A stretch of 64,000 nt of DNA. It comes from Pharus latifolius (taxonomy: Eukaryota; Streptophyta; Magnoliopsida; Poales; Poaceae). Shown piece by piece: positions 34,095 to 46,322 of this stretch. The translations under genes and the position numbers were made by a program. Where the stretch lies: contig CM033322.1 of NCBI GenBank assembly GCA_019359835.1, positions 2,914,001 to 2,978,000 on the forward strand. The letters are read 5' to 3'. The notes under the pieces are model-generated. The model had not been told where the DNA came from and did no database searches. It saw nothing but the letters and a program-made list of their open reading frames with translations. Every line of letters starts with the position of its first letter. Position 1 is the first letter of the stretch.

Positions 34095-36300
34095 ATGAAC
34101 ACGCCGGTTCCACGGTGCTAGAACATAGCTAAAAGATATTTCTGCAAATAAGAGTGGAAAAACTAGATACAACTTACTTGGGAAGTGTTTTCAACTGGAT
34201 ATCAACAAGGGGGTCTCTTTGTTGATGTCTGGCTGATGTCTCTCAACAAGTATGTATCTAGTCCTCAGCATTGCAAGTACCCCATTTAGCTATGTCACTA
34301 GTGCTAGAGAACCAAACTAATTGCTATCTTGCAGGGTATGTCCACCATCTATCTTGTCCTTAAATATGCATTAGTCATACGTGCAGTCTACAATAAGTAC
34401 AAATAAGGGGATATCAGAGCCAGGATCGGAAGTATAACTAGCAAGGTTCCCTTTTTTCCCTTCTTTTTTTTTGGTCTTTTTGAGGAAATGCAGGACAACT
34501 GCAGATCTCCTTTCATTAAAAGGAGGAGGAAAGGGACCTTGCAAGGTACTTCCAAGTTGTTTGGTCCTACACTATGGGTTTGTCAGTGCAGTCCCAAATC
34601 TATTATCAATGTGTAGCACTTACCAATATGAGATGTATTGTCCAACAATTTGGTACAAGTTATGGCATGTAATTCTCCAAGTTTTAGAGTATTGCCCAGC
34701 AATCCAGTACAACTGTACAGGTGACTTCAACTCATTCCTGATGTTTTAATTTGTGGCTTGAACACAAAAGAAAAAACTTTGGGCATAAAGAAAATTTTCC
34801 GCCCTGAAAGTGAAAGAAAACTAACCCAACCCACAAAACGATAATCTGACAATCTTTGCTTCAACATGGAACCCACTAATCAAATATCTTTTTGAATTGA
34901 TCTCGTGAAATATTGATCAGGATGGAGCCTGGAGGGGTGCATTAAGGTGTTTCTCAAGAAAATAACATTTGTCGAGAGATACCTTGAGGGGAAAAACATC
35001 TCATTCTTGATAAGGATTCACATGTCAGCAGTCGATGCGTCACGTCGGTTCCTTCAGGAGAGAAACAAAGATTAGATCATGGGAGAGAAACCAAGAAAAT
35101 ATAATATAAAATCTTTTTAAGGCCCACCTGTAAGGCTGACAGCGCGACCTCTTGGCCCAATTCTTCCTCGATTCAGACTTTCTAACCTTCTTGAGAAACA
35201 TACTTTGAAACTCTCTTTTTTTCTTGAGAATGATTCGGATTATAAACTGACACGAGAAATAAAAACAGAAAAAAAAGTACTTTTGAGGGAACAAAAGAAA
35301 TTTTAGAAATTCTTGCAAGAGAGTTTCCAAATGATTTGAGACTTATATATTTTATTTTTGTATTTTTTTCTCTATAATTAATAATCAATAGATCCGACCA
35401 TTTATATCTTGTTTTGGTTCATATAATATAGAAAAAAAATACAAAACAGGCACACAAACACACAACCAAAGAACACATATGTCACACACTATGAAACCCA
35501 TCACTAGAGGATTTTTAAAAATTTCTTCTGGATAATAACAAGGAGGGTGAGATTTTTAAAGCACACGTGGATCTTGCGTGCGTACCGAACATGAATACAT
35601 ATATACAATAATACAAAAGAACATCTTGTTAATTTGCTCCTTAGCACTGCCACAAACTAGAAGAAGTAGGGAATAAAAATAGTTCCTCACGGAAAGAGTC
35701 CAGATTTCCCGGAACCAAATCGCTATGATCCGTACGCCAAGGAAAAAAAAGCCAAGTTAAAGTGAGTAAGCGTTGATGGGTTTCAATCCTTTAAAACAGG
35801 GAGAGGAACGGACATTTCGAGCAGAACAAACGCCAAAATAAAAACACTAAACCACCACACCGTACTGTGTCAAGACCAACTAAGCGAGAAGGGAATGGAT
35901 GTGAATGGCTAAAGAGAAGCAGCAAAGAGGAACTGATAGACTGACCTCGCTAAGGAAGGAAGGAAATACTTGGTTTAGTTTGGTAACGTTGGTTGCTGCG
36001 TGCCTGCGTCCTTCCCTTCTCTCCTGTTATATAGTATTGGCTGTGGACTGTGCAGGGGCTGTCGCTAGAGTGGGCAGGGAGCTAAAAATCTTGGGGAGGG
36101 TGTATGTGCCCGCGCGACAGACACACAGAGTGGGAGGGAACGGGGAGGGTCCGGAGGTGGAACGTACGTGGCGTGGTCTCGCGGGGTTAGGGGCCGCCTA
36201 CGTGTTGGGGAGCACTTTGCGTGATAGTTTCGTCGCGGTCTACTACTGTAGCGGTAGGAAGTTGAACGCATCCGAGGAATGCTTTGGGGGCACCGAGACC
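34095..36300. other. Intergenic; no supported gene
   Basis: Frames of 60-137 residues exist (for example 35905-36318, +) but lack known domains. 35900-36310 is GC-richer with no splice-consistent extension. Confidence 0.35.
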
Positions 36301-36309
36301 GAAAAGGCA

Positions 36310-37170
36310 CCTACTTAGCATGTGTTGTTTAGATGAATCATTTTGGATTATGATAAAAATAGATAAGATAAATGATGTATAATGAATGATCTAAAATATG
36401 TGTTTTGTTGGTGTGAAAAGAAATCATGTTGAATTTTATTTGGTTGTTGGGATGAATTGATCTATAATAAATGATAATAACTTTAGATTATATAGTATTG
36501 ATATAATACTAATTACTACAAACATAATATTCATTACCACTAATTTGACACAAATCATCGTCAACTACATCTAATCAATACTAATATAACATTAATTACC
36601 ACTAATAACCACTAACATAACACTAATTAATGTAACATAACTACTAATCACTTCAAACATAACACTAATTACTAATGACTAACACTAATTAACATTAACC
36701 AACATTAACATAATATTAATCACCCTAAATAATAGAAGTGGAACGAGTTGATTTGACATGTTAAGAGGATATTCTCTTTTTCAAATAATCTCATCTAAGA
36801 TGGGTAATCCAAAACAGACACGAATCAAACATATACATATATTCTATACTATATAAGATGATCTAAAATATACAATCAAACATATTTAAGAATTATACTC
36901 ACTTTACGTCATATAGAGTATTGTGAATTTCCCTTTGGTACTCATTGATCTATAGTTGTTTTGGATGTGATTTGCACGTCAGTTTCCTTGTCTAAAAAAC
37001 TAAAAACATCTCAATCATCCTATATCATATTGTAGTGATCAAATAAATCTATTCTCATTCTATACATCTAACCAAGTAATTTTATATATCATTTATATTA
37101 TAAAAGATAATATTTTCATCTTATTCAATCAAATAGAGAAAAATACAGATAACCAAATATACCAGAAGAG
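36310..37170. repeat. AT-rich low-complexity segment (ACTAATTA / AACATTAA words)
   Basis: Dense irregular repeats of actaat, aacact and aacataat words, especially 36500-36730. The ends (atgtgttgtttagatgaat near 36320; atctaaccaagtaatttt near 37067) hint at a miniature transposon but give no clean inverted repeats or target duplication. Confidence 0.4.
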
Positions 37171-38149
37171 AATGCTAGACTCCGGCTACTTGTGGTTTAT
37201 ATGTCCACAAATCGCATCTCTTTCGAGTTTTGACAGCCACGCGGCCCACGCCAACGCCAACGCGCCATCTGCATGGTGTTTCTTTGTTTTTTTTCCCGGA
37301 GTGCCACCCATCAAGAAAGCGATTAAAGTATCATACAAAAAGAAAGCTTATGCATAAACTTCGCATAAATGGTGTCTAAGCCAAATGCTCGAGGTGTAGT
37401 TTGTGCAAAATATGTGTTAGTGTTGTTTATATATATTGGATTCGAATATTAAAATAATATAAATTAGTTGATATATCTCGTTATAATTAATTGAAAAATA
37501 TTTAAAAATATATTAGATAATCACGATTTTATATCACACAGACTTATTATTAATAGATTTAGAAAATAAATATAAATTTTATACGTAGATCCGTACTAGC
37601 AAGCACACAAGTTGTACGAGCACCTGGTTTGACTCGATCCGAGGCATACAACCGGTGGTGCTGCGACTGCATTACCAAGCTGGGATTTAAAATGCATGGA
37701 AAGAAAAACATAAAAAAATGTAGGGGCAATATAGGTAATTCATCTCATCTTGCTTTTAGATTGACAAGATACGTGGCAAAGGATCACCAAAGGACACTCA
37801 AATCTGGACCAAACTTTAAAGGTTAAGTTCAACAGAGACGTTTCAAAAGTCTGTATGCGGGTTTTATATCAAAAAAATATTAAATAAATCAGATGAGGAG
37901 AGAGGGAATGTCAGATTAGACATCGGGACGTCCTGATTTTTTTTCTCTTTGATTTACGTGTGATCAAATTACATATAATTTTTATTTTTTAATTTATAAT
38001 TAATCTAGTTCAAATTAGATATTTATTATATTGAGAAAATTGTAGATTTTTAAATTATCTTCATATAGAGATCAAATATCCTATATATTTGATTTTTAAA
38101 TTAAAAATTAGTGATGTTTTACTAAAATTATCTAAATTTAATTTACTCG
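37171..38149. other. Intergenic; no gene seen
   Basis: AT-rich, no recognisable feature. Confidence 0.3.
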
Positions 38150-38290
38150 TGGACCCGTACGAAACGCCTCGCGAAACGCTTTGTATTGGAGTAGGAGGTG
38201 TTTCAAATGGTGTTTCGCATACATGACACAGAATATACTGAAGAATGTTCCGTTAAGCATCCCATGAAACACACATGGGACTCAGCCTAA
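38150..38290 (+). mobile_element. Relic of a Harbinger element right end
   Basis: Resembles the right end of the Harbinger element at 22138-26571: ggcccgtacg-like start, then cgaaacgc repeats, gtggtgtttcgcatac, the nearly identical acacagaatatactg (26507 versus 38226), and a terminal ...ctcagcctaa equivalent to ...acagcctta. The left end was not found convincingly, so it is a truncated or very diverged non-autonomous copy. Confidence 0.6.
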
Positions 38291-41052
38291 CCAACCCACC
38301 CTATCCAAGGCAAGACGCTTACGAAGAAAGGTCCTGTTCACCCCGTGGGAACCCAACCTGCCACTGGTCACACACTTCAATCCATCCTTGAGATATGCTT
38401 CTTCCATCTCCATTTTAATTTCTTCTCGCGAATAACTTCGCCGGAATCAGCTCTTCAACCTCTTGTTTCTACAAATTCTGCAAACTATTTCACTTTCCCT
38501 GACGAATATAGCCAAGAAAGCATTTCTTGAAATTATTCCTTTGTGGCAATTTAGAACTAGTTCGGTTTTGACGATCTGTTCAAGTCTTTCTAGTTGAATT
38601 TTGCCTGTGATTTTAATGCGAATTGACATCTAATTTCGTGATCTCTTCTCATTGGAGATATTATGATTTGTTGCTGTTGGATATGATCGTGTACTTGATA
38701 TTTGTGTGAGAAGTAAATCCAATCTACTCTTGCGAATACCAGAAAAAATAGTCAATTAGCAAAACACGCATCTGGTAATGGTGCATGTACGGTAAAAGAC
38801 GATCCGGTCAGGTATTGACCATGGCCACAAACTGCCTGTGCAATTCTTAGGGCTTGTTTGATGTGCTACACCAGATAACCATGCTTTACGGTACATCCTG
38901 GCACATGGATCTCACTTCTCAGCCATTTGGTGGGCGTGTAAGGAAGGCACCAACAAGGCAACAAGCGGCATCTTTGTTGGCTGCTACCTGCATCTGAATA
39001 GTGGGCAAAATAACTGAGATTTCACCATCTCCTCTTCATGTAATCATGTAATTCACTGGGCATGGTACAGTCAAATATCCATGTCAAGACAGATTATTCA
39101 CAAGCCGCTGTTATGATGCCGACTCATCATCAAAGTGCCTTCCTGTAGCATTAACAGAAGTCTCAAATTAATTACAATTTGCTACCCCATCAAGGAGGAT
39201 AACCACAAGAGATGGAACCTTACAGTCTTGATTATAGAGTTTATAGAAAACTTCAACAATTTTAGCCAGTTTGTGTGGATTTGTGAACTCCCTTTTTATA
39301 ACGTAGGTTCAACAAAATAATAGATTTAAAATATAACAGAAACCAAAACAAAATTACTAATGTAGCCTTTAAATAAAACATAATGGAAGAAGACAGATTC
39401 TACACTAGAACAGATAACCTGTTTTATGATGCATTTTTATGTATTAAATGATATGTTTTGGGTGATGACTAAAGATGGTTGGTTACACACACGTATCTCC
39501 GACAAAAAATAAATAAATAAATAATCCAATGCCTCTTGCAAAACCGAAAATGACACTTGCAGCCAAAGTTATGGTCCTTTATTGAAGATTGCTTGACACT
39601 TCAGAATTTAAACACGAGATGATGCATCTTAGCTTGATCTGCCTTTCCAAAATACCATAGAATCAATTGGCCTGCATCACTGGATACTGTCAAATTCTCA
39701 AACCACACACAAAAAAAAAAACCCCTCATATCCCCTCCTATGGACCTTACAGGTTTGCAAACTATCAAAGTAGAAATACAAACTAGTCACCAGATAGTTG
39801 ATAGCACAATCACATAAATGAGGAACAGTCTTCAGTAGGTCACCGAACACCATTTTGGCCAACCTTACTTGTCATGCCAGACGTGGTCCTGGATCTCCAT
39901 GTCCAACACTTCATTATGATGCTTATCTCATTGATAAAATAAGCCAATTGTCCAAATGAAGATCATATAAAATTGTATTTTTCTTTCAAAACTAAAATCT
40001 AGACAATTAGGCTCACATGTATGATACCTGAAGTTTTAGCACAGTATTATTTCATGTTAATCTATTCTATCAAATATGTAAAAACTATATGAGTGTCCTT
40101 TAAGTCCTCTTTTTTCTACTATGCTGTGTTGGACACTTGGAATTGTGTTGGTTTCGTGCACCCATATCCGTCTTTGGTGAGGGAAAGTAGAAGTATACCA
40201 TGACTCTCCATCTGTCTTAACTCTTATTAACACTCATAATGTCATGATGTTCTCTCTTGGGCATTCAGCTCCTTAGATAACTTAGGCGGAACAGTGTTGT
40301 CTTGATATACTTTTGAAGGTACAGTGCTTAATTTTACAATTATGCCCCTTAATTTGTGGTTGTGTAACTTTCTCCTGCATTATTGTTTCTTGTTTTTGTA
40401 CTTTTTTTTTTTTTTGGGTACTATTCTTGTCTCACAAACTCTTTAGTTTCAGCTCTGGTTGCCACTCCTTCACAAATCAATTTTGTAGTGTTTGTCAAAC
40501 TGTTGGACAGTATTTGTGAACTTGTTAACTGGCATTTTCCATGATGTACCTTGGAAACTGTTTAGCTGAGTAGTTTGATTAGGAATATAAATTACGTGGT
40601 ACTTACTGAACTGAATCTGAATTAGAACAATTTAATCTGATGACTACAGTGTTGCATGAGATGGCATTTTCTGATATGAAGACATGAATTGAAATTTGAT
40701 ATTTTTACTTTTCCAGTACATGCTAAATCATTGGACACAGTGAAAAGGAATTTGTCAATGGATTAAAGTGAAAATTTGGCCTCGCATGTTCACCAAATAC
40801 ACTGTACTGAATAAACTCTACATAATGAATTTGTTTACCTGTTATAGACCTATAGGGACACAGTGGGATCAAAGGGAAAAACAACCTGATAGCAAAATCA
40901 CAAGTTAGTTTCCATAGATGGAAGCAACAAATACGTAACACAGAATTATTACAGATGCAGCATCATCCTGAAACAGATAAAGACGAATCACTGTAGACAT
41001 AGCTATTATATTACCTAGTTCTGAACTGGAAGAAAGGGAAATGCAACCCTAG
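38291..41052. other. Intergenic; no gene seen
   Basis: No domain-bearing frame on either strand. Includes T-runs near 40400 and generally AT-rich sequence. Confidence 0.35.
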
Positions 41053-43121
41053 CTATGCTCCTTGGATTCTAAGGCTGTCGAGGAAGTTCCTGTTCTTGTT
41101 GTCGATGTTTGCCATGAGATGGTCAAGGAAGTCACTAAAGCTGTTCTCTTGGTACTTTTGGGGATTTTGTTCATCCACTACCAGTTCTTTGGCACTGTAA
41201 ACCTTTTCATGCAGTACGAAACCATTAATGCTAGCTATAGAGATTCTTGCTTCTTCAGGATTTAGTACTGCATGGTGCACTACAGTCTTGAGTCGGCCAT
41301 TGCTCAGGACTTCCATGTGGTCTCCTATGTCGACATGCAGTGCCTGTGGGAGTTGCTCTACTACTCTCTGGGTGTTGCTGTTGACCTCAAGGCCTCGGCA
41401 TCTTGTGAGCAAGATTGTAAGGAATCCATAATCAGAATGTGGTGCCAGGCCAAACGTCATATTGTCCTGCGATGTTTTGGGGTAGCAGTTCACTGACAAA
41501 AACTGTAAGCCTTCCTCAAATTTTTCGCACAGGTATTCCTTGCTCAGTTCTAGGCCTTCTAGTATCGCTTCCATCTGCAGCAAAGCAACCCTTCTTACTT
41601 CAACAGCAAACCTTGCCATATATTCCCTGATTTCATTAAACAAAACAGAACTGTGCTAATAAATAAGTTGGTTCATTGTGATAAAACCACCAATTTTAGA
41701 GACAACTGCATCAGTATGCAAATCCATACAAGCATGAACTGTTAGTTTTGAAGTTGAAGATTAAAAATTATGAAATTATAAAAAGCTGTTTGCCTGTAGA
41801 TTGTTGGTTTTTGGAGCCAGTATTGGATCCAATCACTGAGGGGATGGGCATAGTGCTTTAGCAAAGACCGTGACATAGTAATGCCACCCTTTGAGCTTGT
41901 GTCATATCTAACAGGTTGTCGGAGATCTTCTGATGCAAACTCTTCCTTTGTCTCACTTGGTAGTTTGAAGAATTCTGAAGCTGCTTCAACGGCACCATCT
42001 AAGACTGACTGACTGATCCCATGGTTTATGACCTGCAAAATGGAGGAATTAGCATAGATTTGAAAAGGCAAGTAAGCTTAACTTGTTCCCTCACTGGCTG
42101 CAAGTTAATTGGAGGTCTACCAGAGATCATAAATTTTGAAGTGCGTGGTGGTGTGCATTTTGTGCATATTTGTTTACCGCAAAACAAATCCTGCAAGTCA
42201 CTCAAGGACGAAACGGGAAGAACACAAAAATTTCAGAAAGTGACCTCAGAGATGCCATGCTCATATAATTTGCTATTTGTAGGTACTAAAATAGACTCCC
42301 ATGTAAATGAAATCACAAAGAAAGCTTTTGCCATTGTAATGAAATTGAGGGGCAAAATGGGAACGAAATATCTCTTCAAATTCCTTTTTTCCCATTTTAC
42401 TGAAATTGAGGGACAAAATGGGAATTGAAGTTCTCGTCAACTTCTGCTTTCTGTTTCCCTCCATTTTTCCATACCATAGACTGCTTATGTTATAATCTTG
42501 CATGCATACTAACAAAAAGTATTTTGTTAGAGCTAGCTGCAGGCTTTTCGATTTCCAAGGAGGTCCAACTTCATAAGCTCCTAAGGTGCAAGTATTTGAA
42601 CTTTTGGAGGGTTCCTTCAACTAGAACTGGTTAGTTGTACCAGTATTTGCCTGGACAAGATACCTCCTTGGGTCTGCGCGGGGGAGGAGGCCGTCGGCGA
42701 TCCGCGGGCACGGGAACGCGATCCGGCGGTCGGAGGTGCGGGAGACGTGGATCTGACGACGAGAGACGGCAACGAAGAAGCGCAAAACGGCGCACGGCGG
42801 CGTGGACGTCAAGGATCACGGCAAGTTAGGGTTTGGAAATCAAACTTTGATACCATATTAAGATTAATCTTAAATTGTGTTAGAGTCTAACACAACTTAG
42901 ATACAGACTCAAATACATATATACTTAACAAATCAGTCCATATCATTCTATCCTAGGTCACTTGAGGTTAATTGTCTGCATGCTTTGGCAATATCATCAA
43001 CCAGGCAAGATCGCATCGCTGGATCAGGGTTGAGATGACCCAAGTTGATTACTGGCGTGGGCAGAGGGTGCAGATCATCAGATGGCAGCTGATGTGGAGC
43101 ATTTTGCGACAAATCAGACAT
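41053..43121 (-). pseudogene. 2OG/Fe(II) dioxygenase paralogue; exon 1 broken, GC-AG second intron
   Basis: Inverted paralogue of the gene at 32562-34094. Exon 2 (42032-41794, 239 bp, the same length as in the paralogue) and exon 3 (41626-41053) are intact and keep the HxD (APHSDYG), distal His and ARIS residues. Intron 2 has a GC donor (CTACAG|GCAAAC) where the paralogue has GTAACC; GC-AG introns splice at low frequency in plants. Exon 1 is recognisable from an ATG at 43121 (MSDLSQNAPHQ ... PTPVINLGHL ... DDIAKACR). It then diverges at about 42975, losing the last ~6 codons (normally ..GCFQ) and the donor site. A primer-binding-site-like TGGTATCAAAG on the same strand (42855-42845) suggests a retroelement insertion there. 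Probably a pseudogene unless another first exon is used. Confidence 0.75.
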
Positions 43122-44437
43122 TCTGACTAACTAACTAACTAACTAATTACCAAAGCTGAGGTTAATCTATTAGCTCAGAGAGAGAAGAGAATGAGATAAC
43201 AAGACCGTGGCTCCAGCTACTTAATTGGCTGCAGATGGAGAGGTACTTAAGAAAACCGCCTTTTGTGCACCGGTATACACTTAATCCTTCTCATCTAGAC
43301 ATTTCCTTGCTCCAAGGGAGAAGTCAAGGCGAGTCCATGCATGCACGGTGTACATTTTTCTCCAGGAGAGAGGCCCTGAGTTCTGTGGTAGTGTATTATA
43401 TGCATCAAATCACTCATCAGTCATCAGCTATTTTTTTTCCCTTCATAACTTGTGATGTCGACGTATGCAACTTGGTGTTTCTTAGGATATAAGGATAAGA
43501 GCAGGGGGAGATTGCTATGTGCAATTAATATGAAGGCAAGTTGTTGCTTATGCTGTTTCTGTTCCTGTCCAGTGGGGGTGAATGGGTAGTCTGAGAGGGT
43601 CTTCACTCGTTAATTCAGAGGCAAGTGGTCGGGTCCCAAAAAGCTATTTTTGGCGGTCTCCATGGCTCTGTTCCGTGCGAAAGAGAGCTGGCGCGCCGTC
43701 GTTACTTGCACAGGTGGTAAGGACCAATGTATAAAGTTTTATTTGACCTGATGTTATAAAATAATGCATTGCCAACTTGCAAATTATTGGTTCATGTGAT
43801 CTATATTTGGGATATGAGTAACACAATCATATAATCTGGGATAAACCTGATTGAAACTCATACAGTCCAATGAATGAAAAGTTATCTTTGGCTTCTTATC
43901 AGAAGACTTGGTGTTATAGGTTTGGTTTAGTTTCAACTCTAACTTATGAATTGATAAGTTGAAGTTAGCATTAAATCATTGTTTTTTTTTTTGGAGATAT
44001 TTAGGGGGTGTTTGGGTTAATTTTAGTTTTAATTTATAGGACATGTAAGTCGAAATTAGGCTCAACAGTAGTCTTGTTTGAGAGTTTATTCTGTTAGAAG
44101 ACCTAAACAAACTTAACCTGGTGAAGAGGAGTTTCGGAGTTTAGAAGCGGAAGTTACAATAAACCTTGCTCCAGTAAGATCCAGTGAGCATTCACTAGTG
44201 AAGCGTAGTGGCATACTTCGGTCTGTCAAATAGGGATTGGCATTAACATAGTAGTCGTAATTTCTCAAATTTCTGCTGGAAACAATGTTTACTTTTGAAA
44301 AAAACCGTAAACAACCCAGATTTTTTAGTGCGTGCGCGTGTGTACTTTGAAAAATTAAATCATGCCTTTTCTTTTTCTCAACAAATGAAATCAGGCTTCG
44401 TTTCTTTGATGCAATACATTTAAATGCACATAACCTA
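43122..44437. other. Intergenic / upstream of the - strand dioxygenase paralogue; no gene seen
   Basis: The four-base word ctaa is repeated six times just upstream of the - strand ATG. No clear TATA box. Short frames only. Confidence 0.35.
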
Positions 44438-44446
44438 AAATCAAGA

Positions 44447-45329
44447 GAATTTATAAATAATTAATTAAAAAAATCAAATTTCAGAAATAGATTTTTGAAA
44501 AAAAATTTGTAAAAATGACATTCAATTGTTGGGTCAACTAGTGACTAATTTTCGATTGTTGGCTCTATCAACAACTAAAGATGTGATATCCTCACATAGT
44601 CACATGTGTTGCGCTAGCTAGTGGGAACCTAGCTCGGTGTTATGTTAACTTTCAATTACTTGTTCAATTAGCGATTGAAAGTTGCACTGACAGGTGGATG
44701 TATATGACAGTGTTTATGAAAAATGTTGAATAAAACATATATGACATGTTTGAACAAAATGATTTCAGACATAATTAATGGAAAGTTGAAAACAAGAGAT
44801 TATTTATCCTAAACCGTAGATCTATTCGAGGTTATTTGTCTACTTGTCTTAAACCCTAGGAATATGAAAATTTAAAATTTTCTATCATCTAAGAGTTCAT
44901 GAATTTTTACTAGAAAATACAAAGAAACGACAACTAAATCGGCTCAAAAAATCTCTCTTTCCCTCTCTTCTTTTCTCTTCCTCCCTCCTCTCCCTTCCTC
45001 TTTCTTTCTTTTTTTGGCTATTCCGTTTTCAAATGGAGTCAAATGACTCAAAACAACCATTTTAACGGCTTAAATAGCCGGCTAGTGATTGAATTGGGCT
45101 CACGTGTTAGCGTAGCGACTGAAAGTGCAGGTACCCACAATTGAAAACTGGTGTAGAATTCAACCAAGTTTCCATTAGTCAGCGCAGTACGTGTATGGGT
45201 GTTACATCTTTAGTCACTGATTGGACTAGCAATTGAAAGTCAGTCACCAATTGGCCTAGTGATTGAAGATTATTTTTGTAATTGCCTTTTGAAATTTGAT
45301 TTTTTTAATGAATTATTTTTAAAAAAATC
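44447..45329. mobile_element. Non-autonomous MULE-like element, 0.88 kb
   Basis: Inverted ends: the left reads aattaattaaaaaaatcaaa and the right, reverse-complemented, aattcattaaaaaaatcaaa; both continue to ttcaatYRYTRGgYcaaYtRgtgactaa-type text and to aactaaagatgtRa. Flanking 9-mers aaatcaaga (44438-44446) and aaatctaga (45330-45338) match at 8 of 9. The interior repeats gcgattgaaagt/agcgactgaaagt words, related to the cagtcgct motif of the big MULE. No coding capacity. Confidence 0.75.
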
Positions 45330-45339
45330 AAATCTAGAC

Positions 45340-46322
45340 AACTTGATTCACTAAATTCCGAACCCAACCAGGCCAGCCATAGGCTCGGCCCATATATGGG
45401 CCATCTGGACCTGTCGGCCCAGTTCGGCCCTACATGCTTGAAATTTGTGGTCGTCTCATCGCCTGATCGGGACGAGATGGACGAGGCTGAAATCTTGGCA
45501 CCCGAGCCCGGCCTATTAGCGAAAAACGGAAAGCAAAATACAAGGCCTGCCTTGAGGGAAGTTTCAATCCGGTCCGTCTAAGCCCACAATTAGAGCGACG
45601 GTATTTTCTCCATGGAATGATGGAACCTGGAACCACCGTTACCAGAGGCGCTCATTGTCGATGTACACCTAAAACGACCGGCTAACTTTATTTTGCGCCG
45701 GTTTCTTAAAGAAAAAACACTATTTTTCACTGACGCACATATAAAGCTGTACTTACATGGCATACCTGGCACATTGCTTTGCTTGAGAGTCCGGAAATGG
45801 ATCAAGAAAACATGTGCCTCTGGATATGTGTTACCGTAGAACTGTTCTTGCATATCATGTCATGTGTAGCGAGGTTGGTGTAAATTGTATAGAGTACTGA
45901 GAGGTGTCAAATGAGGTAAGGCGTGCCCCGAGCATCGGTGCCATGTGCCAACTAGGCCATTTAACCGGCGCGACGTTTTTCACAACCCAGGGTGCGTCCA
46001 ACCTCAGACTGGATGCCTCTCTGCCTTTCTTTACATTGCTCCCGAGCGCTTCGAAGCTTCAAATCTTCGGTTCGCCGGGCCGCCTCGCATACCTAGCAGC
46101 GATAAAGAAGAGTTGATAACTTCAGGTGCAAGTGTGCAACTGCGAGCACAGAATCCTTCACTCAGAGACAAGTGTTTCCCAAATCGCACGGCTATGATAA
46201 AATTTATGGGCTACACGGTAAAAAATCGACGTCAGAGATCGGAACCAACTGCTCTGCAAGAGAGTCTGTCCCTACATCACAGAGGAAGAAAAGTAAAGAA
46301 GGGACAAAGATTAGGGAAAAAA
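45340..46322. other. Upstream region of the acyltransferase gene
   Basis: No separate gene supported. 45390-45530 has several ggccc words. The frame of the acyltransferase is open far upstream of its ATG (to 45945), but no in-frame start there gives a plausible protein. Confidence 0.35.

Noticed and set aside
35905..36318. 137-residue frame in GC-richer intergenic DNA
   Set aside because: No family similarity, no exons or clear promoter around it.
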